From Vicia villosa (lineage: Eukaryota; Streptophyta; Magnoliopsida; Fabales; Fabaceae), in assembly GCF_029867415.1 (NCBI RefSeq), contig NC_081185.1:122516920-122580919 (forward strand): 64,000 nt of DNA, in the 5' to 3' direction. This document shows positions 9,163 to 22,400 of this stretch, piece by piece. How positions within the stretch are numbered: the stretch's first letter is position 1; each line of letters opens with the position of its first letter. The notes under the pieces are model-generated. The model was not told where the DNA came from. It saw only the letters and a program-made list of their open reading frames with translations, and made no database searches. A program made the translations under genes and the position numbers.

Positions 9163-12100
9163 GTTCTGTGGACCTCCGTTTTTTTAATCCCGGGCCATAC
9201 CTCTGTTCTGTAGAGATACGTGAACTGACTCTTTTTTATCGCTTAATGCTTTCGCATTTTTGAAAATTCACAGAGTCGCCACCGACCTTTTATTTTATCC
9301 AATTAAGGAAAGGTTTATAAAAGAAACAGAAAAAATACCTTTAAGAAATTCTGGGTAAGGGGGTAGGTTATACAAAGGGAAGGTGTTAGCACCCTTTGTA
9401 TCCATGGTTATCCATGGGCTCTTAAGTTTGCTTAGCTCACTTGTTTTTCGATCACTTTTCAATTGCTCTGAAATTGCTCATATGTGGTTTCAAATACCTT
9501 TGTAATTTGAATTTTGTAATGATCCGTGTGTGGATGTATACAAAATGCTTGTTTATCTTTCGAAAGATGTTTTGAAAAGAACGTTAACTTTGTAATAATC
9601 CGTGTTTGGATGTATACAAAGTATTGTCTTTTTTGAAAGTTTTGTTTTGAAAAACAACAGTGTATGAGAACTTTGTTTGTTTTGATTTGAGCAAGCAAAC
9701 TAGGAGGTCTACCCTGAGTTGTAAGGTCTTTATCCTATTTCCTTTAAAAATCTATCCTTTCACCGGATATAAACGCAAGGTTCGATTTTGTACTCAAAAT
9801 AGTAGAATTTTGACTTTGATTTTGAAAAGAATGAGAAGGGATTTACCTTAAGAGGTGCAAGTGTGATTGTGATTGGATTCAGATATTTTATCTTTGAAGT
9901 TAGTGATCTAACAGTTCAATTTTATCTTTGACATACACGCAGTTTATATATGCGGGAAATTAAAATGCGGAAATGTAAAGTGCGGAAAGTAAATCTACGC
10001 TATTACATCGATTGTGCAGGAAATGTAAACTAGCCTACTTACATGAATTTGACATCCTATACATTTATCTAGGAATTTAAATTGCAAGAAAAATAAAAGG
10101 CATGTTTTTGGTTTTTTTATGATCGATTTTAATTATAATTAATGCATGATTAATTAAATTAAAATGAAGAAAAAAGATGAAAATAGATTTAAACCTAGAA
10201 ATTAAGTTTAAAATATGTACAAAATATTTGTTAATTAATTTTAAAACAAAACTAATTTTTTGGAATTTTTGAAATTGATTTGAAATTGATTAAGTTAATT
10301 AATACATAATTATGCAAATAATTATACAAATAATTAAAACTTAAAGAGAAAATTATTCAAAATATGTACAAAATTAGTTTATAATATATAAACAATATTT
10401 AATATAAAGAACAATTTTTTTTATGATTTTTTTTATTGGTTAGAATAATTAAAAAGCAAATATATAATATATACTAATTAATTATGCAAAATATTGAAAT
10501 TTTGAAGAAAAATAAAATATTTTTATTTCAAAAAATAATATATTATTTTAGAAGTCTAAAAATATTTTTTGTATATTTTTTGGATTTTTAAAACTATTTT
10601 TATTTAATTTTGTAAAGAAATTAAAATAGAAATAAAATTTAAAAGGATACGATCAGGTGTGGTGGATAAGTGTGGTCTATGGTGTGGTTGCATGATCTGG
10701 TGCGTTTGATGGAGTGACTGGATTGATCGTGTGGTCACTGAAACGAGGCACATGGCAAAAGCGTGGACAGCGTAGCACAGGATCCAAAGAATTTGAAAAA
10801 GCTGGCGCGCGCATTCTGACCAATCAGAGCTTGCCACGCTTCATCTTCTTCATTTGAAATTTCTGCAACCGTAGGTAAAGCCTTTACCCACGGTTTTTTC
10901 CGTCACTAAAGCTCCTGCAAATTGAAAATCACAAGATATGCAATATAAATACCATATGAGACCATGGATCGATTGTAAATGATCCACTGAACACAACCAT
11001 GGCCTTATTTTCTTTTGATTTTTCCTTAAAAGAAAAACCCCGTTTCGAGGTCATAAAACCCTAAAATGGCACATGTCTCAATCGTCCATGAAAACCTAAT
11101 TCCAGCTCCAGAAACGACCAGAGCATCAAACCAAACACAAATATGCAATTACATCTTGTTATACATGCATGTATGATTATATTTTGGTGGGTTTCGATTT
11201 GAACAAACCGTGGGTTCTAGGCGTGTGTTCTTGAGGTTTCAATGCTTGCAATTGATCTGGACAGGTTCAGTGAAGTTCAAGGAACGTGTTTGAATACTTA
11301 GTTTATGTTAAAACAAGCTGGAATTTAAAATTCGAATTTTAAATTTCCTTCAAAATTTCAACTTGATACAAGTGTGTTTACAAGCATAGAATGGTTCTTA
11401 ATTCGTGTCCCTTTTGTTACTGCAGCTCTATAGCTCTTATATAGACATTGTAGTGCTTAAAAACTAAGCTAAAAGCATTAAGTGCTTTTGTTGAATTCTT
11501 GACTTTTTCAACACTTATGGCTTTGCATTCAAGCTACCATGGCTTGAATTTCAACTCTCCTTCTGCTGTACTTTGGCTTGGGGCAGAGTTTAATTGATTC
11601 CCTTGATGAGTCATGCTTAGAAATTAAGCCATCCATTATCCTTCCATTTTTACTTTTTATTTAATCTTAAAATAAGATAAAATCAAGCAAAAAATGAATA
11701 AAAATGGTGTGGGCCTTGTCTTGGTCGTGGGAGGCCCATAATAACATGGCAAACATGTTTGAACCATGAAAATTTGGCCCCATTTGGAAAAAATGCATTT
11801 TTGAGCAATGTTGGTTTTATGCACTTTCCTAAAATTTACCCAACTTCAACAAGGTGTAAATCCCTCAATTTTTGTCATATGAAGGAGATATTGCACTTTT
11901 TGGAAACCTCAAAGAGTCCTCTAACCAATGCCTTTGGTCTCATGTCAAAATGATTTTTGATGCTCCTTGTGTGTCCTTTTGAAAAAAGTGTCTTTTTGTT
12001 GACTTTGAAAATGACCTGTAATGTCTTTGATCATATTTTTCAAATGGTGAATCCAATGACCATGGGATCAATGGCATTTGAAAGATAATTGAATTTCCTT

Positions 12101-13059
12101 CAAAATAAGCTTTGGTTTGAATTTTTTGGATGAAGGATGAGAGAGTTATGATCAGTCAAAGTTGAGTTGACTTTTCAGGCAAAAACCCTAATTTTGAATC
12201 TTAGGGTTTTGTTGATTTTTGATCTTTCCTTGATGAATTATGATCATCCAATGATCAAATGATGAATCCTTTGACAAAATATGGACTTTGACAAAAAATT
12301 TCATTTTTGACTGTCTGTTGACTTTTTTGGTCAAACGGGTCGTCTGTTGACTGTTTGAGCTGCTGACGGTGCGTCTGAGTGATTTGAAGTTTGAAAATTT
12401 GTATGATGGTACTTTGAGATATATGGATGTGTATGAAATCCATTTGAGCTCTCAAAAACTTGTTTCTCCTGTAAAAACAAGAAAACCCTAGTCAGGGACT
12501 GTTTATGTAGGAGACAGTTAAGCGTACCTGATTTTTGTGCAGTGTTGAGTCTCTGCTAATCGCGTGATATTCAGAAGACTTCTAGAACAAAAATCTTGGA
12601 ATTTTGAATTGTGAAAGATTGATTTGATTGATGGTACAAAACACTGAGAATTGTATTGCCAGCAGTTTGGCTGTCAACTGACTGTCCAGGTATTGACGTA
12701 GCAGTTAGAGTGAAAAATCAACAGTCAAAGTTAATTTTCTTTTTTTTGTTTTTTTTGCTTTTGTTTTATGTGAAAAATGAAAGTTTATTTACATGACTTG
12801 TTAAAAAAACACAGACATAATAAATAACTAATTTTTACCGTACGCGGGCAAAATTACCGATAATAACCCTGAAAATCATTTAATGCACAGAAAAATGAAT
12901 ATTTGACTGGCAGAAAACACATAAAATATTATCTGAGTAATTAAGCAATATTATGACAAGTAATACAACATTTAATACTGACAGTACAAATATTACATAC
13001 TATATTGAACAGTACGACGAATAAACGGTACATTTAAGAAATAAGAAATACGACAAATT

Positions 13060-13227
13060 TTAAGAATGACGATTGATAACCCATGCTACAAATAGTAACA
13101 TGTAGATGATTGGGAGCATAAGCATCCCAGGTCCACAGTGTTCCGGGCTATGTAGACAGAAGAAAGACATGATCACCGTAGCAATGGTGATGACCATAAG
13201 AAAACACGTTTCCCACCGCTTTGCCAT
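13060..13227 (-). CDS. Small LTR-encoded predicted two-pass membrane peptide (55 aa)
   Basis: It reads from ATG at 13227 to TAA at 13060. This is the first ATG downstream of the LTR TATA box (13321-13330), about 65 nt beyond the expected cap site, in strong context (ACAAAATGGC: A at -3, G at +4). The peptide starts MAKRWETC. A hydrophobic stretch at residues 9-25 (FLMVITIATVIMSFFCL) is followed by a short turn HSPEHCGPG, a second stretch at 35-51 (MLMLPIIYMLLFVAWVI) and a short NRHS tail. A positive N-terminus, two helices and a Pro/Gly hairpin suggest a small membrane protein. I do not recognise a family. It could be a translated uORF, a host-derived gene or a chance frame; position and context argue for translation. 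Confidence 0.55.
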   Translation of the reverse strand: MAKRWETCFLMVITIATVIMSFFCLHSPEHCGPGMLMLPIIYMLLFVAWVINRHS

Positions 13228-13320
13228 TTTGTCGGGGAAGAAGAAAGGATGGATTATGAAGTAGAAATTTGAGAGATGAATTAGAATTTGATGTGAGATT
13301 TTTATGGAAGAAAATGAGAG

Positions 13321-13330
13321 GTATTTATAG
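13321..13330 (-). promoter_or_regulatory. LTR TATA box
   Basis: CTATAAATAC on the minus strand, about 540 bp inside the LTR, matches the plant TATA consensus. The predicted start of transcription is near 13295. The Ogre genomic RNA and the 55-aa frame would both start here. Confidence 0.65.
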
Positions 13331-13865
13331 AATGGAAAGAAGGATAGAGACGTTGGGGAATGATGTGATTCCGTACAAAAGGAAAATTTGAGTGGAAGTA
13401 AGATTTGAAAGAAAGTGTATGATAGTGTTGGGAAAAAGAGAGATGTAGAGAATAAAGTTAGGATTTGATTTTTGAAAAAGAGATTTGAAAAGATTTTTGA
13501 AAATAATGGAATATAGTACCAAAATTAGTGGGAAACAAAAGATAATAATAATCTACTTGTTACCAGTACAGTCTGAGTTTCCTGATTCTGCGCCTGCAAA
13601 AAGATTTAACTTTGTACCAATTGTGTCAGTACTATTTATCTGTAAATAAATAAATAGCATGTGTGAAGTAACAAACAGTATTTGGCGTTTGCGTAAGAAT
13701 AAATTCAACTGCAAGCCAAATTACTGTATAAGAAAAATTCTAAAAACTAAGTATTTCATATATCAGGATCTTTGTTGAAATAAAAATCCATGATTATATG
13801 AGACTTTTAATTTTCAGATTGGAGTTTTCTTGAAAAATAATGCGGGCAAATTTTGGGGTATAACA

Positions 13866-14440
13866 GAACCCTCCTGCTTGTCTTATGCGAGATGAGATCG
13901 GATAGCACACCCTTTATAGTATTTCCTTTGGGAAAGATATGTCAGTCGTAATTCCAAAGTTATGATCAATAGGTCACTTTACCATCAGAACCCGAGGCGT
14001 CCTTTCTTTGATTTTATAGTCGGCTAGCTATTCTGGTCAGTTGAGTCCAAAGCCTATTTTTCTCGATATATTGCTATGGGATAATGGCAATGAGGTAGTT
14101 CATCAATAGGTCGTTGTTGGAATCAATTGTTGTCTCAGGGGTTATAAACCCAAGCGATCATGGAAATTGCCTTATCAGACCTTAGTGTAACCCTAAATCT
14201 AGATCTGAGACTCCATGGGTTGTGCATGGTGAAAATTGAAGGTGATTGTAGATCCTTCGAATGTGTAGAATAAAAAATCGACTTGTCTTTGCTTCAGTGA
14301 TTTAAAGAGCTTACGGATTGGTAAATCAAATATTTGGATCAGAAATGCAAGAATCCAGATCTAGAATTTTTTTAGTTTTGTTCGGTGGTGTTTGTGATTT
14401 CGAGGAAATCGTAGGAATTAGAAATTAATTTTTTTGTACT
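13866..14440. other. Unassigned debris flanking the Ogre insertion
   Basis: No open frame or recognisable domain. Base composition resembles the LTR-type sequence to the right (14441-14712), so this may be more of the same decayed gypsy element into which Ogre inserted. Confidence 0.4.
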
Positions 14441-14712
14441 ACACCAATGTTCCATATGAGAACCAGAAATGGATGCTCTTGCTCCACTTAGGAACTAAAA
14501 ATGAAGATAGTTGGATAACTGACAATCTTTAACGGAGGCTCTAATCTCCTTTATGGTGGCGTGGGGTGGGACAACATGGCTAGCACTCCAACGCCCAAGT
14601 TAGTTCATGATTCAAGATAAGTATAATGAAAGTGGAGATCAAAGATTATACCTTGCTCTTAACATGTAACTTATTTTATACCTTGAGTCGAGTGGAGTGG
14701 ACTTGAGATGGA
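14441..14712. repeat. LTR fragment of a gypsy family shared with 56380-56660
   Basis: It shares the order GGAACTA..AAATG.AG, GGTGGCGT, TAGCACTCCAACGCCCAAGT, CTTGCTCTT and AACTTATTTTATA with 56380-56660. The block around CACTCCAACGCCCAAG is a familiar plant LTR motif. No coding content. Confidence 0.6.
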
Positions 14713-14749
14713 TTGGGCCTTGGTCAGTTGGGACTTTGGCCGATCAAGA

Positions 14750-15730
14750 ACAATATCCATCACTTTGTTTCCAAATTCTTTTTGACACAAATTAGTTTCC
14801 ATTTGCCACCATGTCAAATATTTCACCCCTTAAAAACTCTCGGTCTTTCTTCTGTAAACCTTCCACTCACCGATCACTCCATAACAACCCCAAACAGATA
14901 CCCATATGTTATTCACCGTTTAGATAATTCTTCAATTGTTCTTGTCACCCCTATACTTACAGGTGATAACTACGGTTCATGGAGTTGTGCATTGACAAAG
15001 GCACTTTGTGCAAGAAACAAACTAGATTTTGTTGATGGGTCACTTACCATCCCAAAGAAGAAAGAAGGTGTTCCTATGTGACAACGATGCAATGATTTGG
15101 TTGCAAGTTGGATTCTTAATTCAGTTCCAACTGAGATTCATCCTAGTATTTTATATGCTGAAACTACAACATAAATCTGGTCCGACATAAAGGATCTATT
15201 TTCTCAATAAAATGCTCCTAAAATATATCAATTAAAACAATCAACTTCTTCCATCAAACAAGAAGGCATGTTCGTTTCTCTCTATTTCACTCAACTCAAA
15301 TCTCTCTGGGATGAACTCAACTCTATTGTTCCCGTCAATCTATGTATATATTTGTGGTAATGCTAAAAGCAATCTTGACCAACGTAATCAAGAACGCGTC
15401 ATGGAATTCCTTCAAGGTGTTCATGATCGTTTTTCGGCTGTTCACAATCAAATTCTTTAGATGGATTTTATTTCCCCTTTGATTAGTTAGGTTTCTCTCG
15501 CCACCACCATCAAAAAAGTTTATTGTAACAGTTAAGCTGCCATTCACATTTGCCAAAAATCAAGTTTTTCACAAACACACAAAACACATTGAAATTTATT
15601 GTCATTTTGTTTGTGAGAATATCAAATAAGGTCTTATCATTCTTTCATATTCTTCAATCTTCTGACCAACTAGCTGACATATTTACTAAACCATTTGAAA
15701 GTGATGCATATTTACACCTCTAATCTAACT
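14750..15730 (+). pseudogene. Internally deleted Ty1/copia element (gag fused to RNase H tail)
   Basis: The plus strand encodes copia gag N-terminal motifs (VLVTPILTGDNYGSW..ALTKALCARNKL, then W-I-L-N-S-V-P and FTQLKSLWDELN) with several stops and frameshifts. At about 15500 it jumps straight to the end of copia RNase H (AAIHIC.., HTKH, a CHFV-like block, QLADIFTKPFE with a stop). Protease, integrase and RT are missing, so more than 3 kb has been deleted. It cannot be functional. Confidence 0.75.
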
Positions 15731-16451
15731 TAAGCAAGAAGTGTAAATAGATGTCAGTCAACTCAACACACATCAAAACAAACATATTAATTAGGGGTGG
15801 TAAAACGAATCGTGGTCAGATTCGTTTAATGTCCAAATTCCTTTTATACTTATACTTATATATAGAAAGTAAATAATATGAATAAATAAATAACACTTGT
15901 ATCAATTTATTTCTTTATTATATAAAAATATTAGTATGTGGATATAGTTTTGCAAAAAAATCAAAATCAAAATTTATTATACAATAAAATTAATTAAATA
16001 AAATTTTATTTTAATTTTTATATGTATATAAATAATATGAAATATTCAAAAAGATCAATTGACTTAAAAAATATTTATCATTAGAAAGTAATAATTAGAC
16101 ACCCCATAATTTTTCAACACATTTTATAACACGTTATATTATCTTTATCGTTATTTCTCTCTCTCTATGTTCTTCTTATCCCATCGCATCTATTACACCA
16201 CTTTTTGTATATCTTTTTCTCTGAAATGAAATGCACCTAGATAGGATATCCACAAAACAAGTCTCTATTATTTTGTTGAATAGAAAACAAAACGTTAAAC
16301 AAGTGTTTATATCAAAGAAAGAAAACAACGTACGTTATATCTCCTTTGCATTTTGTATATATCTTATAGTCTTATATATACTAGTAGTAGTTTTGTTAGT
16401 AATAACTAATTCAAATCTCCTGCAACCGCTGCCGACTTACCAAAAACAGCC
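15731..16451. other. AT-rich upstream region of the first PES-like gene
   Basis: No coding signal. A TATA-like CTTATATATAC lies near 16370, about 80 bp before the ATG at 16452, and a CT-rich stretch (CTCTCTCTCT) lies near 16160. Both are plausible promoter elements but not proven. Confidence 0.35.
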
Positions 16452-19400
16452 ATGATTGCCGCTGGAGCTTGTTTCTCCGCCGCCGTTTTCTCCCCGCTCT
16501 TCCGCCGCAAGCAGCCGCCTCAGCCCTTGAAGTCGGGAAGTATCCTGAGCATAACACCCGATCGCTTTGCCATGTCAATCAACTGTGCTGGAGCAATGGA
16601 GGAGAAGCAGAGACGGAGCGGTTGGAAGGAATACTTGGAGCAAGCGAAAGAGGTGATAAAAGCAGACGGTGGACCTCCACGGTGGTTTTCGCCGTTAGAC
16701 AGCGGTTCGCCGCCGGACAATTCTCCGCTGATGCTGTTCTTGCCAGGTCAGTCATTGTTTCGTTATTAGTTGCTGAGAAACTTCTAAACCAATACATAAA
16801 TCCAACGTAGATTCAAGCATCATAGAACGACAAAATCCAATGAAGATTTTTATGAAAAAAGAAATTTACAGAAGATAGTAAATTCTTGTTTTATTTTACA
16901 GTAGTTATATTTTAGAAGTGGCGCCACCATTCGATAAAACGTTTCTGTATCAAACGAATCTATCAATTCCACATTTATTTGACACCTAATTATTTTATTT
17001 CTTCTTATGACAAAACATAAGTTTTTTATTCCTATATCTATTAATAGTAGAAAGATGATAAGTCGACAAAACAAAAAATAGACCAATTTTTTTTAATTGA
17101 AGAAACTAAAAATTTGAAAATAAAGTATGGATTGGAGAGATTAAAATCTTACCAAAGTATGGGGAGAAAATACACTACCTTAATCTGCAAGTCTAAAGAC
17201 GTTGGTTCAACATAGGTCAAATTGATCTTTTATTTAACAAAATGTTAAATTGATTTTAAAAGTGTATAATTGAATATTTGTATTGATATAAAATATTATA
17301 GTATACTAATATTTTATTAATAAGTTTTAAATATTCTACTAACAACAATAATTTGAATAAACCATCAATTTTATGCGACAACTAACATATAAAATATATT
17401 TAATACACGTGTAAATTTAAATGAATTATTTGTAAAATAATAATGATCATATAAACTCAATTGCATTAAATAATCATACAAAAATAAAAACTCATAAAAT
17501 AGAGAAATAAAATAAAATAAAAAGTTTTTTTTTTTTGTATTTATCTATGAGATAAAGACAATTATAGTAAAATAGACCCATGTCCTGATAGTGATGTGAT
17601 GTGTCACTTTGTCATAGATAAATCAATTGTATGAACTCCCTAAATTTTCCTTTCATTATAAATTATTTATACTAAAAAAAGAGTATTTGACTAATCAAGT
17701 CATGTTTACCTTTTTAATTCTCATCTTCTATTACAACATATTATGTCTTCAATTTTAACAATCTACTATATATTTAACTCTTTCTAAAATTGACACCTGA
17801 CTTTCATTTTTCAATCTTTATTGATTAAATCACAATTAAATATTACATTCACTCATTCTCTCTGGATTAAAATTTAAAATTTCTTTCACATTTCTTTTTC
17901 CCACTCTTTCTAACTTTTATTTTAATTTTTTCTCTATTTATTTATCATCACTAAAAATACTAATAATCTATTTTTTTATTTTAATAAAATTAACCATTTT
18001 ATTTTATCTCACAGATTATTATCAACACAATATTTATTTTATTTTAATTAACCACTGACTTAATTTGAAAAACAATCTTTATTTCTAAATATTAATTTTT
18101 TTCTTTCTCCATCTCACAACTACTTTTTTCTTCCTTTTTGTATAATTATTTAATATAATTAAATTTATATGATTATTGTTCATTTTACAATTAAGTCAAT
18201 CATTTTAAGTTTTGCATATGTATCTAAATACAATTTACATGGTATCAAATAATTTGTTTTAACTCACGAATCATTATCAGTATACTGTCTATTTTATTTT
18301 AATCAACAATTTGTCTTGATTTGAAAGATAGAATCCTTATTTTAAAATCTCAATGGATCACTATCAACACAATACATATTTTATTTTAATAAACAATTAG
18401 CTTAATTTAAAAGATAAAAATCTTGATTTTAAATATTAAATACTCAATTTTCTTCCATCTCAAGAATCATTTTTTTCTCTTGGTATTTTATTACAATTGA
18501 TTTTATATAATTATTGTTCATTTAAAATTAACTAAAAAAATATTTGTGCATCCGCATGGATAAATTTATTTAATATGATATAAATTTTATTTAGATATAC
18601 ATATAAATTTGAAATGAATTATTTAATTATAAAGTTAATAATGATAATATAAATTCAATTGTATCAAATAATTATACAAAAAATAAAAAAAGTTAGTAAA
18701 ATGGAGAAAGAAAAAAAATAAAATCTTGAAAATTGAAAATAAATTTTTTCTGTTTCTAATAAAGGCAATTATTAATTAAAATAAAATAGGTACTTTGTTG
18801 ATAGTGACCCGTGAAAAAAATAAATTTTAGCAGTTGAAAAATAAGAATTTTGTGTCTCTAAATAAAGACTTTTGTTAATTAAAATAAAATAGATAATTTG
18901 TTGATCCTATCCCGTGAGAAAAAAATTGACATTTTAAAAATAAGAATCTTGTGTGACAAATAAAGACAATTTTGATTAAAATAAAATATGTATTTTATTG
19001 ATAAGTCCTATGAGAAAAAGAGAAAAATTGACATTTGAAAATAAGAATTATGTGTCTTAAATAAAAATAATTGTTAATTAAAATAAAATAGGTACTTTGT
19101 TGATAGTGACCCGTGAAAAAAAAATTTTTTTTGACATTTGCAAATAAAAATTCTGTGTGTTAAATAAAGACAATTGTTAATTAAAATAAAATAGATACAT
19201 TATTGATAGTGACTTGTGAGGAAAAAGGATGAAATTTGATATTTAATAGTAAAAAATTTGTATCTCAAATAATAAAAATTATTAATTAAAAATATTTATT
19301 TTTCGGATAGGGATTCTCTAACTTTGCCTTCTCCACCTTTGGTGACTTTTGGCAATTTTTTGAAGAAAAAAGTGAGAAAAAAAATGAAGATGAAAAGGGA

Positions 19401-22400
19401 GGGGAATATGATGAGAGAGAGTATTTAATAGGAGAGAGATAGAGGGAAAGTTAGAGGGAAATTTCCTCCTTAAAGTTAGAGGATCTCAATTAGTAATTTT
19501 TTTTTATATAGTGATCCGTGAAATAGAAAGTTAGCTGTGTGTAGCTATTTAATATAGATTAATTAATATTTTTTATAATAATAAATGAATAAAATTGATT
19601 AAATTTATCGTAAAAACAAAACTAAATGTCATCAATATATATATTTATACACTAATAAATATTTAATATGATAATCATATACTCTAATTATACTACATTT
19701 TAATATATTCAAAATAATTAAGAGAAAATAAAATAATTAGGTATAAAAGATAAAATAATGAATCAAAAAGAGAAACAAATGTAAAAGAAAAATGAATGTA
19801 ATTTGAAAGAATAATGAAATGGTGAGTGAAAGAGAGGGAAGTGGAATAAAAAGTGAAATTTGAAAAATGTCAAATAAAAACTTGACACTTGGTAGCATTT
19901 GGTTGAAGTAGAGTGAATTAATTGAAGACTTATATTTTTATTATTTTAATATTTTGTAAGTGTAAAAAATATTAAAGTAAAGAGTATTATTGGTAGTTTG
20001 GTGGTATTTAATTTTAATAGATAGATAGTTGATTGATAGCTTATTTCAAATTTAGATATGTATCTAAATTTAATTTATATTGTATCCAATAAACTTATTC
20101 CGTGATGCCGCATAGGTATCTGGCTAGTCATATTAAAAAAAATTGAGACATTTATTATTTACTTTTTATAAAACCTTTTGTTAGTGTAAATTAATGTAAA
20201 AGAAAAGGCAATTTAGGTAGTTTGGTGGTATTTTGATAAATAGATAATTGATTGATAGTTGAAGCCAATATATAATTAGTAGTTAAGAGCATCTCTAATG
20301 GTAGTTTTGAGAGGTTTATGAAAGCTTAATTTTTTTTTTGAAATGTAATCTATATTATTATAATATTTTAAAAATTAAAAAATAATGCATATTCGTTTAT
20401 TATTCTATACAAAAATATAATTTTAAAAAATATTACAGTTTTCTCTATAATTTTAAAAAAATATTATAGTTTTCTCTATTTTTTTTTCCTTTAGATTTTG
20501 TTTGAGAGTTTGAAAAGGAAGGGAGGTGAAAGTTTTGAAAAAAGAAAAGATAGAATGGAAAGAATTGAAAAAATTTGGAAAGGAGAATTTTGAAGAAATT
20601 ATTTCTACATAATACAAAATCCTCGGGGAACTCAAAATTATTTTAGAAAAATTGCATAAATTTTTCAAATATATATATTTGTACTGTTCAAAAAATACAA
20701 GTGTCCATGTTACCGTCGTAACGACAGGGACACTCAAAAGTCAGCAAGTGTATAACAAATTATGGTGGTAGGACTTATCCACGATGGCGAGAAGTCCTGT
20801 AAAACAAAATTAAAAATACTTTTGTCTTATAGCTGTGAGATTTTCAATTGAACTCTAGTATCTCGACAAGGATAACTTCTTGTTTGACATAGTTTAAGCA
20901 TGTTGTCGAAATTTGTTCACATGCTAATGTCGAAGTTCTGCATGTTGTAGTCGAAATGTGTTCTAGCATGCAGTAGTCGATAATTCTAGGTTTTATAGCA
21001 TGTCAAATTAGACTTGTTTGTTTACCTCAATCATTTAAGTTAGTTTGTAGCTTAAGTTAGCTTAGCAGTCTATAAATCGACTAGTTCTCTCAGGTTGTTG
21101 AGAGAAGTTAGTTGTTGTTATTCACTTGTAATCTTTGAATCCTTATTAAGTAAGTGAATAGTAAAATAGTTATAACCAATCTTGAAGTTTTTCTTCTTCT
21201 TCTTCTTCTTCTTCTTCTTCTTCTCTCTTCTGTCACTTTAGTGAAAACCTAATAAATGTGTTTGTTCAAGAAACTCAATATTTCTTATAATTTTGGTTTG
21301 TTCTTGACGACACTCTGTTACAACAAACTAGTACGATGAGCATGGAAAAGAAGATGCCATTAATGAAATATGAGATTGAGAAATTTACCGGTGTGAATAA
21401 CTCTTGTTCAAAAAGGTTTGTTAGAAGAATTGAAAGGATCAGAGATGATGGATGTTGCTTTATCGGAGAAGGAGATAACGATGATGGTAGAGAAAACCCA
21501 CATCGCCATCATATTGAGCCTTGTTGATAAGGTTCTCCGACAGGTCTCGAAGGAGAAGACGGTGGCGGGTGTATGGAAGAAACTCGAAAGGTCGTACATG
21601 ACCAAATCGTTGGTCATTCACCTCTATCTGATGCAAGCTCTATATTCATTCAAGATGAGTGAAGATAAAGTCTTGACTGAGCAGTTGGATATGTTCAAAA
21701 AATTGCTTCTTGATCTTGAAAATATCAATGTCAAGATTGATGGTGAAGATTAAGCATTGTTGTTGTGTGCTTTACCATGTTCTCATGCTCATTTCAAAGA
21801 AACTCTCTTGTATTAAAGATATTCCTTAACCTTTGAAAATTTTAATCCACCTTGTACTCAAAGGACTTGAACAAAAGGAAGGAGCATAAACTATCGTCTG
21901 TTGGTGAAGGTTTGTCTGTTAAGGGGAAATTCTTGAAGACAATTGGTAAGTTTGAAAAGAAGAAGGGTAAAGGTCAGTAGAAATCTTATGGTGGTGATAC
22001 TTCTACAATTTGGTGCTATCACTGTAAGAAAGAGGGTCACACACAAAAGGCGTGCCCTGATCAACAGTGGTGGTAACGACAATGGTAATGCAACCATTGT
22101 GCAACATGATTTTGAATCATCTGATGTTCATGTAGTTTCAAGTAGCAATTCTTACAATGAATGGTTCATGGATTCATATTGAACTTGGCACATGACACCA
22201 AACAAAGATATGTTTGAGGAATTTTGTGATCAAGATGGTGGATTAGTGCTGCTATGAAACAATAAAGCTTTCAAAATTGCAGGAATTGGATTTGTAAGAT
22301 TCAAGCTCCATGATGAATCAATAAAGCTATAGACCAGTGTTAGGTATGTACCTGATTTGAAGAGAAGTTTGATTTCTCTTGGTGAATTCGACAAGAAAAT

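Larger units (their letters stand above)
1..13865 (-). mobile_element. Ogre/Tat-lineage Ty3/gypsy LTR retrotransposon, 5' part (3' end outside window)
   Basis: Read on the minus strand, the order is LTR (13865 to 9167), primer-binding site (9162 to 9145), leader, ORF1 (8488 to 7145), gag-protease (6881 to 3060), a small intron, then RT, two RNase H-like regions and integrase running off base 1. An extra ORF before gag, multi-kilobase LTRs and an intron between protease and RT are the known hallmarks of Ogre elements in legumes. The LTR starts TGTTATACCCC and ends CCACA. ORF1 and gag-pro are uninterrupted, and the pol frame has no stop from 2816 to the window edge, so the insertion is probably young. 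The 5-bp flank at the 5' end is GAACC; the partner duplication lies outside the window and cannot be checked. Confidence 0.93.
9167..13865 (-). repeat. Ogre 5' LTR, about 4.7 kb
   Basis: The LTR begins TGTTATACCCC at 13865 and ends CCACA at 9167 next to the PBS. It is very AT-rich at 10100-10620. A TATA box at 13321-13330 puts U3 at about 540 bp, leaving over 4 kb of transcribed R/U5, unusually long. A second copy of the PBS core TGGCGACTCTG lies inside it at 9271-9281. Apart from the 55-aa frame at 13060-13227, I see no convincing protein-coding signal in it. Confidence 0.88.

Noticed and set aside
10604..10837. 77-aa frame in the Ogre LTR
   Set aside because: No start context near a promoter, no domain, low-complexity ends; chance frame.
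16469..16810. 113-aa frame overlapping exon 1 of PES-like copy 1
   Set aside because: Alternative frame of a GC-rich exon. The exon 1 frame at 16452 matches the second copy and the family, and this one does not.
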